Assembly (NCBI GenBank): GCA_016789925.1
Contig: JAEUQD010000541.1
Span: 1-40,385, forward strand
Direction: 5' to 3'
DNA length: 40,385 nucleotides
DNA from: Bryobacterales bacterium
Lineage (GTDB): Bacteria > Acidobacteriota > Terriglobia > Bryobacterales > Bryobacteraceae
Shown: positions 24,713 through 32,217 of the stretch, piece after piece
Layout: each line of letters opens with the position of its first letter
Position numbering within the stretch: the stretch's first letter is position 1
Translations under genes and position numbers: made by a program
The notes under the pieces: model-generated
Told to the model about the DNA's origin: nothing
Databases searched by the model: none
What the model saw: the letters and a program-made list of their open reading frames with translations, nothing else

Positions 24713-26164
24713 ATGGCCTATAAAGACCTCCGTGAGTTCATCGCCGCCCTGGAGAAGGCCGGCGAACTCAAACGCATCCCCTTTGAAGTCGACCCCGCTC
24801 TGGAGATTACTGAGTTTGCCGACCGTGCTGTGAAACGCAACGGACCCGCTCTGCTGTTCGAAAAGCCCAAGGGCCACTCGGTCCCCGTCCTCATCAATGC
24901 CTTCGCGAGCATGCGCCGCATGGAGATCGCCCTCCAGGTGGATTCCGTACAGGAGATCGCCGACCGCATCACCGACTACCTCCAGATGAAGATGCCGGAA
25001 GGCATTCTCGGCAAGATCAAAATGCTCCCCATGCTCGCTGAGATGGGCTCGTTCTTCCCCAAGATCGTCAGCGATGGTCCCTGCCAGGAAGTTGTCAAGA
25101 AAGATGGTTTCTCGCTCTTCGATTTCCCCATTCTTCAGTGCTGGCCCGAGGACGGCGGCCGCTACATCACGCTGCCGATGGTCTTTTCCAAGAATCCGGA
25201 AACCGGCAAGCGCAACTGCGGCTGTTACCGGATTCAGATCTTCGACGAACGCACGACCGGGATGCACTGGCAGACTCACAAACAAGGCGCTGAACACTAT
25301 CGCCGCCTGCGCGCCCAGGGCAAGGTGAGCCGGATGGAAGCCGCCATCGCCGTCGGCGCCGACCCCGCCGCGATGTATTCCGCCATCCTGCCGCTTCCTC
25401 CGGACCTCGACGAGATGATGATCGCCGGATTCCTCCGACGGCAGCCGGTCGAAATGGTCAGGTGCAAGACAGTCGACATTGAGGTTCCCGCCAACTCCGA
25501 AATTGTTCTCGAAGGCTACCTCGAACTAGGCGAACTGCGCACCGAAGGCCCCTTCGGCGACCACACCGGCTTCTACTCCCTCGCTGACGACTATCCCGTC
25601 TTCCACGTCCAGTGCGTCACCCACCGCAAGAATCCCATCTACGCCACCACCATCGTGGGACCGCCGCCGATGGAGGACTTCTATATGGGTAAGGCCATCG
25701 AGCGGATCTTTCTTCCGCTGATGCGCTTGAACCTCCCCGAGGTGCGCGATATCCATATGCCCGCCGAAGGCATCTTCCACAACATGATCATCGTCGCCAT
25801 CCGCAAGTCGTACCCAGGCCATGCCCGCAAGGTGATGCACGGCATCTGGGGCACCGGCCAGGCGATGTTCTCCAAGTGCATCGTCGTCGTCGACGAGGAT
25901 GTCAATGTCCAGAACCTTTCCGAGGTCGCCTGGAAGGCGCTCAACAACATCGACCCGCAGCGGGACATCGAGTTTGTTCTCGGCCCGGTCGACTCGCTCG
26001 ACCACGCCAGCCGCCTCGCCAACTTCGGGTCGAAGATGGGCATCGACGCCACGAAGAAATGGCCCGCGGAAGGTTTCACGCGTCCCTGGCCCGACGTCAT
26101 CACGATGAAGCCCGAAGTCAAGCAGCGCGTCGACGCGCTCTGGAAACAGGCCGGGCTGAAGTAG
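24713..26164 (+). CDS. UbiD-family prenylated-flavin decarboxylase
   Basis: A 483-residue protein of the UbiD family, which uses prenylated FMN to decarboxylate aromatic or alpha,beta-unsaturated acids. Candidate catalytic residues are Arg173 (in NCGCYRIQ), Glu274 and Glu278 (in GELRTEGPFGDHTGFYS), in the order of the family's Arg-Glu-Glu set. LPMVFSKNPETGKRN forms part of the metal and flavin phosphate site. The length fits UbiD itself, and Acidobacteria often use such enzymes in quinone synthesis, but the substrate is not proven. UbiX, the flavin prenyltransferase, is not in the window. The ATG has no ribosome site; TAGAGT at 24699-24704 lies eight bases upstream. Confidence 0.85.
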   Translation: MAYKDLREFIAALEKAGELKRIPFEVDPALEITEFADRAVKRNGPALLFEKPKGHSVPVLINAFASMRRMEIALQVDSVQEIADRITDYLQMKMPEGILGKIKMLPMLAEMGSFFPKIVSDGPCQEVVKKDGFSLFDFPILQCWPEDGGRYITLPMVFSKNPETGKRNCGCYRIQIFDERTTGMHWQTHKQGAEHYRRLRAQGKVSRMEAAIAVGADPAAMYSAILPLPPDLDEMMIAGFLRRQPVEMVRCKTVDIEVPANSEIVLEGYLELGELRTEGPFGDHTGFYSLADDYPVFHVQCVTHRKNPIYATTIVGPPPMEDFYMGKAIERIFLPLMRLNLPEVRDIHMPAEGIFHNMIIVAIRKSYPGHARKVMHGIWGTGQAMFSKCIVVVDEDVNVQNLSEVAWKALNNIDPQRDIEFVLGPVDSLDHASRLANFGSKMGIDATKKWPAEGFTRPWPDVITMKPEVKQRVDALWKQAGLK

Positions 26165-26169
26165 CAAGG

Positions 26170-26496
26170 CTACTCGAACGGAATCTCCACTTCCAAGTAG
26201 CTGCCGACTTCAGCCGCGTCAACAGCAGCCGCAATTTCAACCAGCCTCCGGCGAACAAGTGTCCAACGGAGTTGGGTTAGAACGACAACCGCGATGTTCC
26301 GACCTTCAAGATTGTGTTGGTACCGTATGTTATTGTCGGCTGTTACGAGCACGTGGAAACCAGCCCCTTCCGCTGCGTCCAATAGTTCCCCATTCTTAAG
26401 GGCATCCCATGACCGTTCTCTCGCCTCAACTACGGTGTGCGCCCTTAACGCGCGGGTGAGCCCGCGAGGGACATTGTTGTCCAGAAGAATCAACAC
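26170..26496 (-). CDS. DUF5615 PIN-like protein, probable toxin
   Basis: A 108-residue protein starting at GTG. It opens with ILLDNNVPRGL, where Asp6 is the first acidic residue of a PIN-like fold, and continues with VVEARERSWDALKNGELLDAAE and VLVTADNNIRYQHNL (second acidic residue). This is the DUF5615 pattern, a compact relative of VapC ribonucleases. It follows the DUF433 gene with a three-base gap, the usual antitoxin-toxin order. Toxicity and RNase activity are inferred from the family and not shown. The pair lies beside tRNA-His, a common place for mobile modules, but I see no flanking repeat. Confidence 0.75.
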   Translation of the reverse strand: MLILLDNNVPRGLTRALRAHTVVEARERSWDALKNGELLDAAEGAGFHVLVTADNNIRYQHNLEGRNIAVVVLTQLRWTLVRRRLVEIAAAVDAAEVGSYLEVEIPFE

Positions 26497-26499
26497 GAT

Positions 26500-26730
26500 C
26501 TAGGAACGGGGCTCCCTGTCCAGACTATGAGCGGCGAAGTCGAGCACTGCCTTAATTTCCTCCATGGAAACGGGGTACTGCTCCATGATCTCGTCAATGG
26601 TCATGCCGTCCTCAAGGCTCTCAAAAACGACCCTTACCGGTGTCCGAGAATTGCGGAACGTCCATTCGCCGCTGACCTTTCCTGGTACGCTTTCCACAGC
26701 CGTGCACTGCGACCAATCCAAGCTCGCCAT
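26500..26730 (-). CDS. DUF433 protein, probable antitoxin
   Basis: A 76-residue protein. The core RTPVRVVFESLEDGMTIDEI followed by MEQYPVSMEEIKAVLDFAA is the DUF433 helix-turn-helix-like fold, in which the last helices pick a short bundle. Such proteins are paired with DUF5615 toxins in many genomes. GGAGG eight bases before the ATG gives a strong ribosome site, stronger than that of the toxin gene, as expected for an antitoxin. It probably neutralises its partner and represses the pair. Residues 1-30 (SLDWSQCTAVESVPGKVSGE) differ from the most compact members. Confidence 0.75.
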   Translation of the reverse strand: MASLDWSQCTAVESVPGKVSGEWTFRNSRTPVRVVFESLEDGMTIDEIMEQYPVSMEEIKAVLDFAAHSLDREPRS

Positions 26731-26816
26731 TCAAAGATCCTCCATCTTCTTCAGAGTACAGCAGCGGTGGATGAGCGAAGTTGGTCTGCCCCTCGTGATA
26801 AACTGAAAAGAATTGC

Positions 26817-26893
26817 GGTGCCCATAGCTCAGCTGGTAGAGCGCTGGATTGTGGTTCCAGTGGCCGTGGGTTCAAATCCCACTGGGCACCCCA
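26817..26893 (+). tRNA. tRNA-His (anticodon GTG), CCA encoded
   Basis: A full cloverleaf can be drawn. The acceptor stem is GTGCCCA (26818-26824) with TGGGCAC (26883-26889). The D-arm is GCTC/GAGC with an eight-base loop, the anticodon stem is CTGGA/TCCAG around anticodon GTG at 26851-26853, and the T-arm is GTGGG/CCCAC with TTCAAAT. G26817 is the extra 5' G(-1) that pairs with discriminator C26890, the identity mark of tRNA-His. CCA (26891-26893) is encoded in the genome. Confidence 0.97.
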
Positions 26894-26915
26894 AATATAC
26901 CCGACTTCCGCTCCC

Positions 26916-29252
26916 CTAGAAACGCCAGTCCAGCCCGATCAGCGGAAACAAGCCTAGCTGTTCATTCGTCTGGATGGAATTGCTCCGGCGGTTCCAGGTG
27001 TAGCCGGCGACATTCTTGCGGTTGATGATGTTCTGAGCGCCGATGAAGACCAGGAGCGGTTTGTCGCGGACGTAGAACGTGCGGTCCACCCTGACGTCGA
27101 TCCGGACGTAGTCGGGCAGGCGCGCGGCATTCACCTGGGCGAGGTCGAAGATTGGTCTGCGCTGCTGGCGCGACAGATTCATGTCGAACGGCGTGTACGG
27201 GCGGCCGGACAGATGGGCCGCGCGCAGGGAGAGCTCCCATTTGGGGGTCAGCCGATAACCTCCGACGACATTGAACACGCGCGGGTAATCGTACGAGCCG
27301 GGACGGCGCACGCCATCGAGTCCAGCCTGACGGCTGCGCGAGAAGGCCGCGTTGGCCTGGCCGAACCACTTATTGGTGAACTTCTTCTCGACAAACAGTT
27401 CAATCCCCTGTACGCGTCCGCGGCCAGCGCTCGTAATCGGGAACAGAATCTCCTGGACGTCGAACGTGTCCCCAATGTTAGCCAGCGACAGCGTCGGAAA
27501 CTGGACTGCCACCGGATAGTCCTTGTAGTTCTTGCGATAGGCTTCCACAGTGAAGCGCAGCGAGTTGGAAGCGCTGTAGGTCAGGCCGGTCACATAATGG
27601 TCGGAGCGGAATGGAACTGCTCCCCGGTTACTCGGGAAGGCAGACAGGAAGAGGAAGAAAGGCTGCTGGTAATAAGTTCCGAAAGAGGCGCGCCAGGAGA
27701 GTCGATCCGTTAGCCGGTAACTGATTCCAGCCCGCGGGCTGAATCGGGAACGGGAAATGTACTGGTAATTGTCGAACCGTCCGCCCCACGTGAAGTTAAG
27801 GCGTGAGGTGATATTGCGCGTTCCCTGGAAATAAGCCCCCGACTGATAGGCGAGAAACGAGCGGCGGAGAAAGAACGGATTCACGCCAGGCGTCAACGAG
27901 TAAGGACTGTCCGCTCCAAAGGGCGACTCCACATTATAGTTCAGGCGAAAGATTTTGTAGCTGCCCCCGAGTTGGATCTTATCGATCATCGGCGCATAGG
28001 TCGTCAGATCGTACTTGATCGTGCTCTCGCCCTCGCTGGAGTTGTCGCTATAGATGACCGGACTCTGTGCGATGAGGTCGTTCACAGGAAGGCTGGCAGA
28101 CGGAACGCCGTTGCGGACCAGATCGCGCACCGAACTGTCAAGGCCCGCCTCGGAATGAGTTAACCCGAGCAGGCCGACGCCGCGGCTGCCCAGGATGCGC
28201 TGCCAGTTGAAGCCCGTGGCGCTCCGGCGGCCCTTGTAGCGGATGTCGAAATTATTGACTTCGTCGTCGTTGGCCTCTCCTTCCCGCGCGCCCAGGCGGA
28301 TATTGTCAAAGCCAGTCAGGTTGACGGCCCAGATGCGGTCGCGAGGCGTGAGGTCGTAGAGGACTTTGGTGTTGAGCGTATATAGGACAGGGACGCCGCC
28401 AAAGCCGACATCATTCGTGAAGAGATCGAGAAAGCTGCGGCGGGCGGAGACAATCCAGGAGCCCTTCCCCTTCTTGATCGGGCCTTCCAAAATCGTGCCG
28501 GCCCCCGCGAAGCCGAGCGTCACACGCCCGTGAAAACCGTCGCGCGCACCTTCCCTCTGCGCTACCTGCAACACGCCCGAGGCACGGTTAATATAGGGCG
28601 CGGGATAGCCGCCGGTCAGAAACGTGACATCGCGGATCAGCGCGGCGTCGAGAATGCTCACCGTACCTCCGGCCGAGGCAAAATTGGCAAAGCTGTTGAT
28701 GTTGGGAATCTCGATATTGTCGACGACGTACAAATTCTCGAGAGGAGATCCGCCGCGCACGATGATATCGTTACGGAAATCGTCCGAACCGATCACAACG
28801 CCCGGGAGAGTCTGCACATAGCGGGATACGTCCTGTAACGCGCCCGCCGATTTGTAGACTTCCTCCGGCTGAACGAGATACCCGGAATTCTTGATTTCTT
28901 CCGGGGCCACAAAAACCGACTCCGTCACGGTCACCGACTGCGTGTTGACATCCAGTGCTGGGGCCGCGATGTCCACACGGCCTTCCAAGCCGGCCCGCAC
29001 TTCCACCGGAGAAGTCGTAAAGGAAGGCTGCGACGCAATCGAAACCTCTAATTTGTACTCGCCTGCGCGGATTTCCGAGATTCGGAAAGCCCCCGAATCG
29101 TTGGAGGTTGCGCAGCGGGATGTGGACGCGACACACACTTTGGCGCCGGCGACAGGGGTCGAAGAGGACGTTACGGTTCCGGTGATCGCCCCGACACCGG
29201 CGGTGTCTTGAGCAAGCAAAGGAATAGCGCAGAGGAAAATGAGGCGGTTCAT
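26916..29252 (-). CDS. TonB-dependent outer-membrane receptor with carboxypeptidase-like N-terminal domain
   Basis: A 778-residue outer-membrane protein. A signal peptide (MNRLIFLCAIPLLAQ) is followed by a carboxypeptidase-regulatory-like beta-sandwich (about residues 20-100, GAITGTVTSSSTPVAGAKV and SGAFRISEIRAGEYKLEV). The plug domain then shows RYVQTLPGVVIGSDDFRND, IIVRGGSPLENLYVVDNIEI and later motifs. The rest is a 22-strand barrel ending in Trp-Arg-Phe, a barrel insertion signal. The ligand is unknown. The ATG at 29252 has no ribosome site and is preceded by a 16-base inverted repeat (29256-29271) overlapping a TATAGA hexamer. A strong terminator upstream isolates it from the actin-like gene. 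Confidence 0.88.
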   Translation of the reverse strand: MNRLIFLCAIPLLAQDTAGVGAITGTVTSSSTPVAGAKVCVASTSRCATSNDSGAFRISEIRAGEYKLEVSIASQPSFTTSPVEVRAGLEGRVDIAAPALDVNTQSVTVTESVFVAPEEIKNSGYLVQPEEVYKSAGALQDVSRYVQTLPGVVIGSDDFRNDIIVRGGSPLENLYVVDNIEIPNINSFANFASAGGTVSILDAALIRDVTFLTGGYPAPYINRASGVLQVAQREGARDGFHGRVTLGFAGAGTILEGPIKKGKGSWIVSARRSFLDLFTNDVGFGGVPVLYTLNTKVLYDLTPRDRIWAVNLTGFDNIRLGAREGEANDDEVNNFDIRYKGRRSATGFNWQRILGSRGVGLLGLTHSEAGLDSSVRDLVRNGVPSASLPVNDLIAQSPVIYSDNSSEGESTIKYDLTTYAPMIDKIQLGGSYKIFRLNYNVESPFGADSPYSLTPGVNPFFLRRSFLAYQSGAYFQGTRNITSRLNFTWGGRFDNYQYISRSRFSPRAGISYRLTDRLSWRASFGTYYQQPFFLFLSAFPSNRGAVPFRSDHYVTGLTYSASNSLRFTVEAYRKNYKDYPVAVQFPTLSLANIGDTFDVQEILFPITSAGRGRVQGIELFVEKKFTNKWFGQANAAFSRSRQAGLDGVRRPGSYDYPRVFNVVGGYRLTPKWELSLRAAHLSGRPYTPFDMNLSRQQRRPIFDLAQVNAARLPDYVRIDVRVDRTFYVRDKPLLVFIGAQNIINRKNVAGYTWNRRSNSIQTNEQLGLFPLIGLDWRF

Positions 29253-29255
29253 GCG

Positions 29256-29271
29256 TAGAGCGGACGCTCTA
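29256..29271 (-). promoter_or_regulatory. Inverted repeat upstream of the TonB receptor start
   Basis: TAGAGCG (29256-29262) and CGCTCTA (29265-29271) are perfect seven-base arms with a two-base spacer. They lie 4-19 bases before the receptor ATG and overlap TATAGA (29268-29273 on the minus strand), a possible -10. This would suit an operator or a start-blocking hairpin. No ribosome site is visible, so translation may depend on an almost leaderless message. Confidence 0.4.
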
Positions 29272-29304
29272 TATGGAAGACGCCGGTTGGAGGGCGCCCG
29301 ATGC

Positions 29305-29342
29305 AAAAAATGCGCCGGACCCAGGCGTGACGTGGGTCCGGC
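29305..29342 (-). terminator. Rho-independent terminator after the actin-like gene
   Basis: GCCGGACCCA (29314-29323) pairs with TGGGTCCGGC (29333-29342) over a nine-base loop, a perfect ten-base GC-rich stem. On the minus strand it is followed by a run of six T (29305-29310). It lies 13 bases beyond the stop of the actin-like gene and separates that operon from the downstream receptor. Confidence 0.85.
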
Positions 29343-29354
29343 AGCGCATGCAAT

Positions 29355-30374
29355 TTATTGCATTTCTGTGAGCGCCGCGATGAGCGCTCCGCGCGCGGTG
29401 GCCGTGTGCGGATCGCGGGCAAGACGGACCTCGGAGATCTGAATGGGGAAGTCGGTGGCGCGGAGGAGTTTCTCGAAACGGTCGCGGAAGCCCTTCGGGC
29501 TGGCCGTGCCGCCGCTAAGAACGATTGGGATCGGCTTGCTGAGCTTCGGCATTCGCTTGGGATTCGAGAAGGCTTCCTTCATCGCCGCCAGCAGGCCGTT
29601 GATCATGTCGTCGTAATAGACAGTGAGCACCTGTTGCAGTTTGTCGACAAAGTGGCCGTTGAAGTGGAAACGCTCTTCCTTGACCAGGCGGACGCGGTTG
29701 GCGAGATCGCCAGTCACCGCCGCCGCGGAGGAATCGATGTAATCGCCCGCCTTGGGGATAGAAAACGACATGGCGGGCATCGACAGATAGGACAACGCGA
29801 CGTTACAGAGGCCGCCACCACAGGAGATGCCGATACCGGTGAAGTTCGTATCTTCGAGTTCCGAATAGATCACGGCCAGACCCTCGTTAATGCCGAGCAC
29901 TTCGTAGTCGAGCTCAGCGAAGATCTGCCGCAAGGTGGCCTCATGATAGGTGAGCCCTTCCTCGTTGAGGCCATTGGCGGCCAACGGCCAGGCGGGGACC
30001 GTAAAGCAGAGTTTGGGGCGATTGTCCCGGTACGACGATGTCATCGCCTCGACAATCTGGCGCATGACTGGAACGCTTTCCGGCTCGGCGGGATTCAGCA
30101 CGCCCTGTGTCATCGGGCGGCGCGTCTCTGAGTTCAGCAAGTCCGCAAAGCGCGGCGCTTCATTGCCATGCACAAGCAAATCCGCGCCGTTTCTTGCAAA
30201 GGGGACCCCCTCGCGTTTTAGCGCTTTCTCGGTCATTCGGGAGAAAGGAACGCAGACGAAGGCGTTGAGTTGGGTATCGAATTTGAAAGTTTCGTCCTCC
30301 TGGCTGGCGAGGACGATGCGGCTGGTGCCGACATCGAGGCCGAGGGCGGCCTGGGGTTCAGGATTGCTTTTCAT
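29355..30374 (-). CDS. Actin-like ATPase (ASKHA fold), unknown type
   Basis: A 339-residue actin/Hsp70-fold protein. Phosphate-1 motif LGLDVGTSRIV (11-21), connect-type segment GINEGLAVIYSELE (161-174), phosphate-2 motif TGIGISCGGGLCNVAL (179-194) and adenosine motif IVLSGGTASPKGF (284-296) are all in order. It is too short for Hsp70 and lacks MreB or FtsA signatures that I can recognise, so it is a distinct actin-like group. The start ATG at 30374 overlaps the amidase stop as ATGA, so the two are translationally coupled. A filament or scaffold directing cell-wall hydrolysis is an attractive inference. The frame upstream to 30731 overlaps the amidase and is rejected. Confidence 0.75.
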   Translation of the reverse strand: MKSNPEPQAALGLDVGTSRIVLASQEDETFKFDTQLNAFVCVPFSRMTEKALKREGVPFARNGADLLVHGNEAPRFADLLNSETRRPMTQGVLNPAEPESVPVMRQIVEAMTSSYRDNRPKLCFTVPAWPLAANGLNEEGLTYHEATLRQIFAELDYEVLGINEGLAVIYSELEDTNFTGIGISCGGGLCNVALSYLSMPAMSFSIPKAGDYIDSSAAAVTGDLANRVRLVKEERFHFNGHFVDKLQQVLTVYYDDMINGLLAAMKEAFSNPKRMPKLSKPIPIVLSGGTASPKGFRDRFEKLLRATDFPIQISEVRLARDPHTATARGALIAALTEMQ

Positions 30375-31534
30375 TGTCTGTTCTCCTTGGATTCCTGTGT
30401 AGCGGCGGCCAGTTGTTTGGGCAGCGCGCTCATGATCTTGCGGTAGCGTTGTTGGAGCGCCTGCCGGTGGACGTCGGTGGCGAGATTCAATGCGGTCGCT
30501 TGGGAACTCAGCGTCTGTTCGGCCGATTCGATTCCCCGGGCCAGCCGCGGACCCGTTGCATTCAGATACGACTCGTCGGCAATGAAACCAAATTGGTGGA
30601 TCGCCGCCAACGGTTGACCGTAGTTGTCCGGCAATCCCACTTCCGCGAACGGAAAATTCGCGCCCCAATCCGTGTGAAGCCCGATACCCATATTGGCCGG
30701 ATTCACCGAAACCTGGGCGTGGGTTACGCAATTGTCAGCGGGCAGGTTGTAGCGCGAGCGGAGCATGCTCGTCAGCGTTGCCGCCGCGCGAATCTGAGCG
30801 GGCGTCACCGATTCGGCAAGTTTGTCTCCGGCGGTCGTCTGGCTTTCGAAAGCGACCCCGAGGAAGGAATGGTTGAGATTCACCCATACGGTCTGCTGAA
30901 TGCCCCACACGGAGACGCCGGCGTGATAGGCAGCGTCGGATTCGCGGACGACCCGGTGCACCCGGCCAAAACGGTCGATCAGGTAGTGGTAGGACCGGTT
31001 CTGGGCCACGAAGTCTCTCAGCCAGCGGCCCACCCGCTGCAGCCGCAGATTGTTGGTTACCTCGAAGGGCGCGATGTGACTTTCGGTCGTGTGGAAAACG
31101 ATTCCCGCCGGTGCGCTCTGCCCGGCGATCACCGACAGGCGTCCCGCCTGCAAGACGTTGCTCACACGCGGCTCGTTCTCGACAACGCCGTCGGTCTCGA
31201 TCCGCAAACCGTTGCTATACACTTCGTACGTACCCCGCGACTCCACAATCCAGACCGCGGCCTCGGGAGCGACCCGGGTCTCCCGGTAAGGCGCGGCCAC
31301 CTCACGATCCAATAACCAGCCCGAGCCCGCGTTCTGCCCGGGAATCGCTATCATCACCAGTCCAAACGCCGCGGCCATCAGCAGCATGGCGTGCACGCCG
31401 CTGCGGCGGCGTGGCAACACCGGCATGGCCCGGCGCAAATAACAGAGCCGGCGGACAGGGTCGCGAATTAAGCTGGCGCGGCTTTCCACCCATCGGTGAT
31501 ACCAGGAGCACCGGTAGAGCCTGTCAAGCTCCAT
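30371..31534 (-). CDS. Membrane-anchored N-acetylmuramoyl-L-alanine amidase (amidase_2/PGRP fold)
   Basis: A 387-residue protein. About 45 basic cytoplasmic residues precede a membrane helix (47-64, VHAMLLMAAAFGLVMIAIPG). The external part (from about 140) carries PAGIVFHTTESH (His148), RSYHYLIDRFGRVHRVV, AAYHAGVSVWG, THAQVSVNPANMGIG (His272) and LHTDWGANFPF (His287, Asp289), which match the zinc-dependent amidase_2 fold. His148, His272 and Asp289 or His287 are the likely zinc ligands. It would cleave the bond between muramic acid and the stem peptide. The final 60 residues are helical and glutamine-rich. The coupled actin-like gene suggests spatial control from the cytoplasm through the N-terminal tail. 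Confidence 0.8.
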   Translation of the reverse strand: MELDRLYRCSWYHRWVESRASLIRDPVRRLCYLRRAMPVLPRRRSGVHAMLLMAAAFGLVMIAIPGQNAGSGWLLDREVAAPYRETRVAPEAAVWIVESRGTYEVYSNGLRIETDGVVENEPRVSNVLQAGRLSVIAGQSAPAGIVFHTTESHIAPFEVTNNLRLQRVGRWLRDFVAQNRSYHYLIDRFGRVHRVVRESDAAYHAGVSVWGIQQTVWVNLNHSFLGVAFESQTTAGDKLAESVTPAQIRAAATLTSMLRSRYNLPADNCVTHAQVSVNPANMGIGLHTDWGANFPFAEVGLPDNYGQPLAAIHQFGFIADESYLNATGPRLARGIESAEQTLSSQATALNLATDVHRQALQQRYRKIMSALPKQLAAATQESKENRQ

Positions 31535-31612
31535 GAACAGATATGTCCTTACAGATAGTGGTAGTAGCGCCGGATTTTCTCTCGAAAAGAAACGGTGTGA
31601 CAGACTGATGCT

Positions 31613-32215
31613 ATGCGTATGGACGGACTCAGTCCCCAGGAACGCCGTGCTTTGCGGAGTCTCAAGACCCCCGAGGGGATTCAGCGGTTCCTCGACGACG
31701 ATGTTGCCTACAATAACGGTCCGGCGTCGTTTCGTTCTCCCCGGCGGGTATTGCGGGACCGCTTGGCGCACTGTTTGGAAGGGGCCATGCTGGCGGCCGC
31801 GGCGCTCGAGGAGTTGGGTCACGCTCCGTTGCTGGTCGACCTCGAGGCGGTCCGCGATGACGACCACGTGATCGCGGTCTTCCGGCAACAGGGATACTGG
31901 GGCGCGATCGGCAAATCAAACTATGCGGGGCTGCGCTTTCGCACCCCGGTGTATCGCAGTCTACGTGAACTGGTGATGTCCTACTTCGAACATTACTACA
32001 ACCTGCAAGGGGAGAAGACGCTTCGAGCCTACTCGCGGCCCGTGCGGATGACTCGCTTCCCAGCATGGCGCACCGTGGAACACGACCTTTGGGAAGTGGC
32101 CGGCCACCTCGCCGGCCTTCCGCACTACGAACTCCTGCCCGCGAAGTTCTCGCTCAAGCGATTTCGCATGGATCGCCGGCTTTACGACGCCGGGCGGGTT
32201 GGATCGGTCAGTTAG
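31613..32215 (+). CDS. Transglutaminase-like (Cys-His) protein, unknown function
   Basis: A 200-residue soluble protein. LAHCLEGAMLAAAALEELGH (51-70, Cys54) resembles the nucleophile helix of transglutaminase/papain-like folds, and VRDDDHVIAVF (80-90, His85) would supply the histidine, with Asn103 in GKSNYAGLRF a possible third member. There is no signal peptide or membrane segment. Bacterial proteins of this superfamily act as peptidases, transferases or inactive binding modules. It is divergent from the amidase across 78 bases and convergent with the lysine-rich gene. Starts at 31613 or 31619 (second Met) are both possible. Confidence 0.6.
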   Translation: MRMDGLSPQERRALRSLKTPEGIQRFLDDDVAYNNGPASFRSPRRVLRDRLAHCLEGAMLAAAALEELGHAPLLVDLEAVRDDDHVIAVFRQQGYWGAIGKSNYAGLRFRTPVYRSLRELVMSYFEHYYNLQGEKTLRAYSRPVRMTRFPAWRTVEHDLWEVAGHLAGLPHYELLPAKFSLKRFRMDRRLYDAGRVGSVS

Positions 32216-32217
32216 TC

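Noticed and set aside
26170-26893. Integrated island at tRNA-His
   Set aside because: No duplicated tRNA 3' end, integrase or boundary repeat is visible in the window, so only the toxin-antitoxin-like pair is reported.
30375-30731. N-terminal extension of the actin-like gene
   Set aside because: The added residues come from another frame of the amidase gene and lack homology-like features. The ATG at 30374 couples neatly to the amidase stop and begins just before the phosphate-1 motif.
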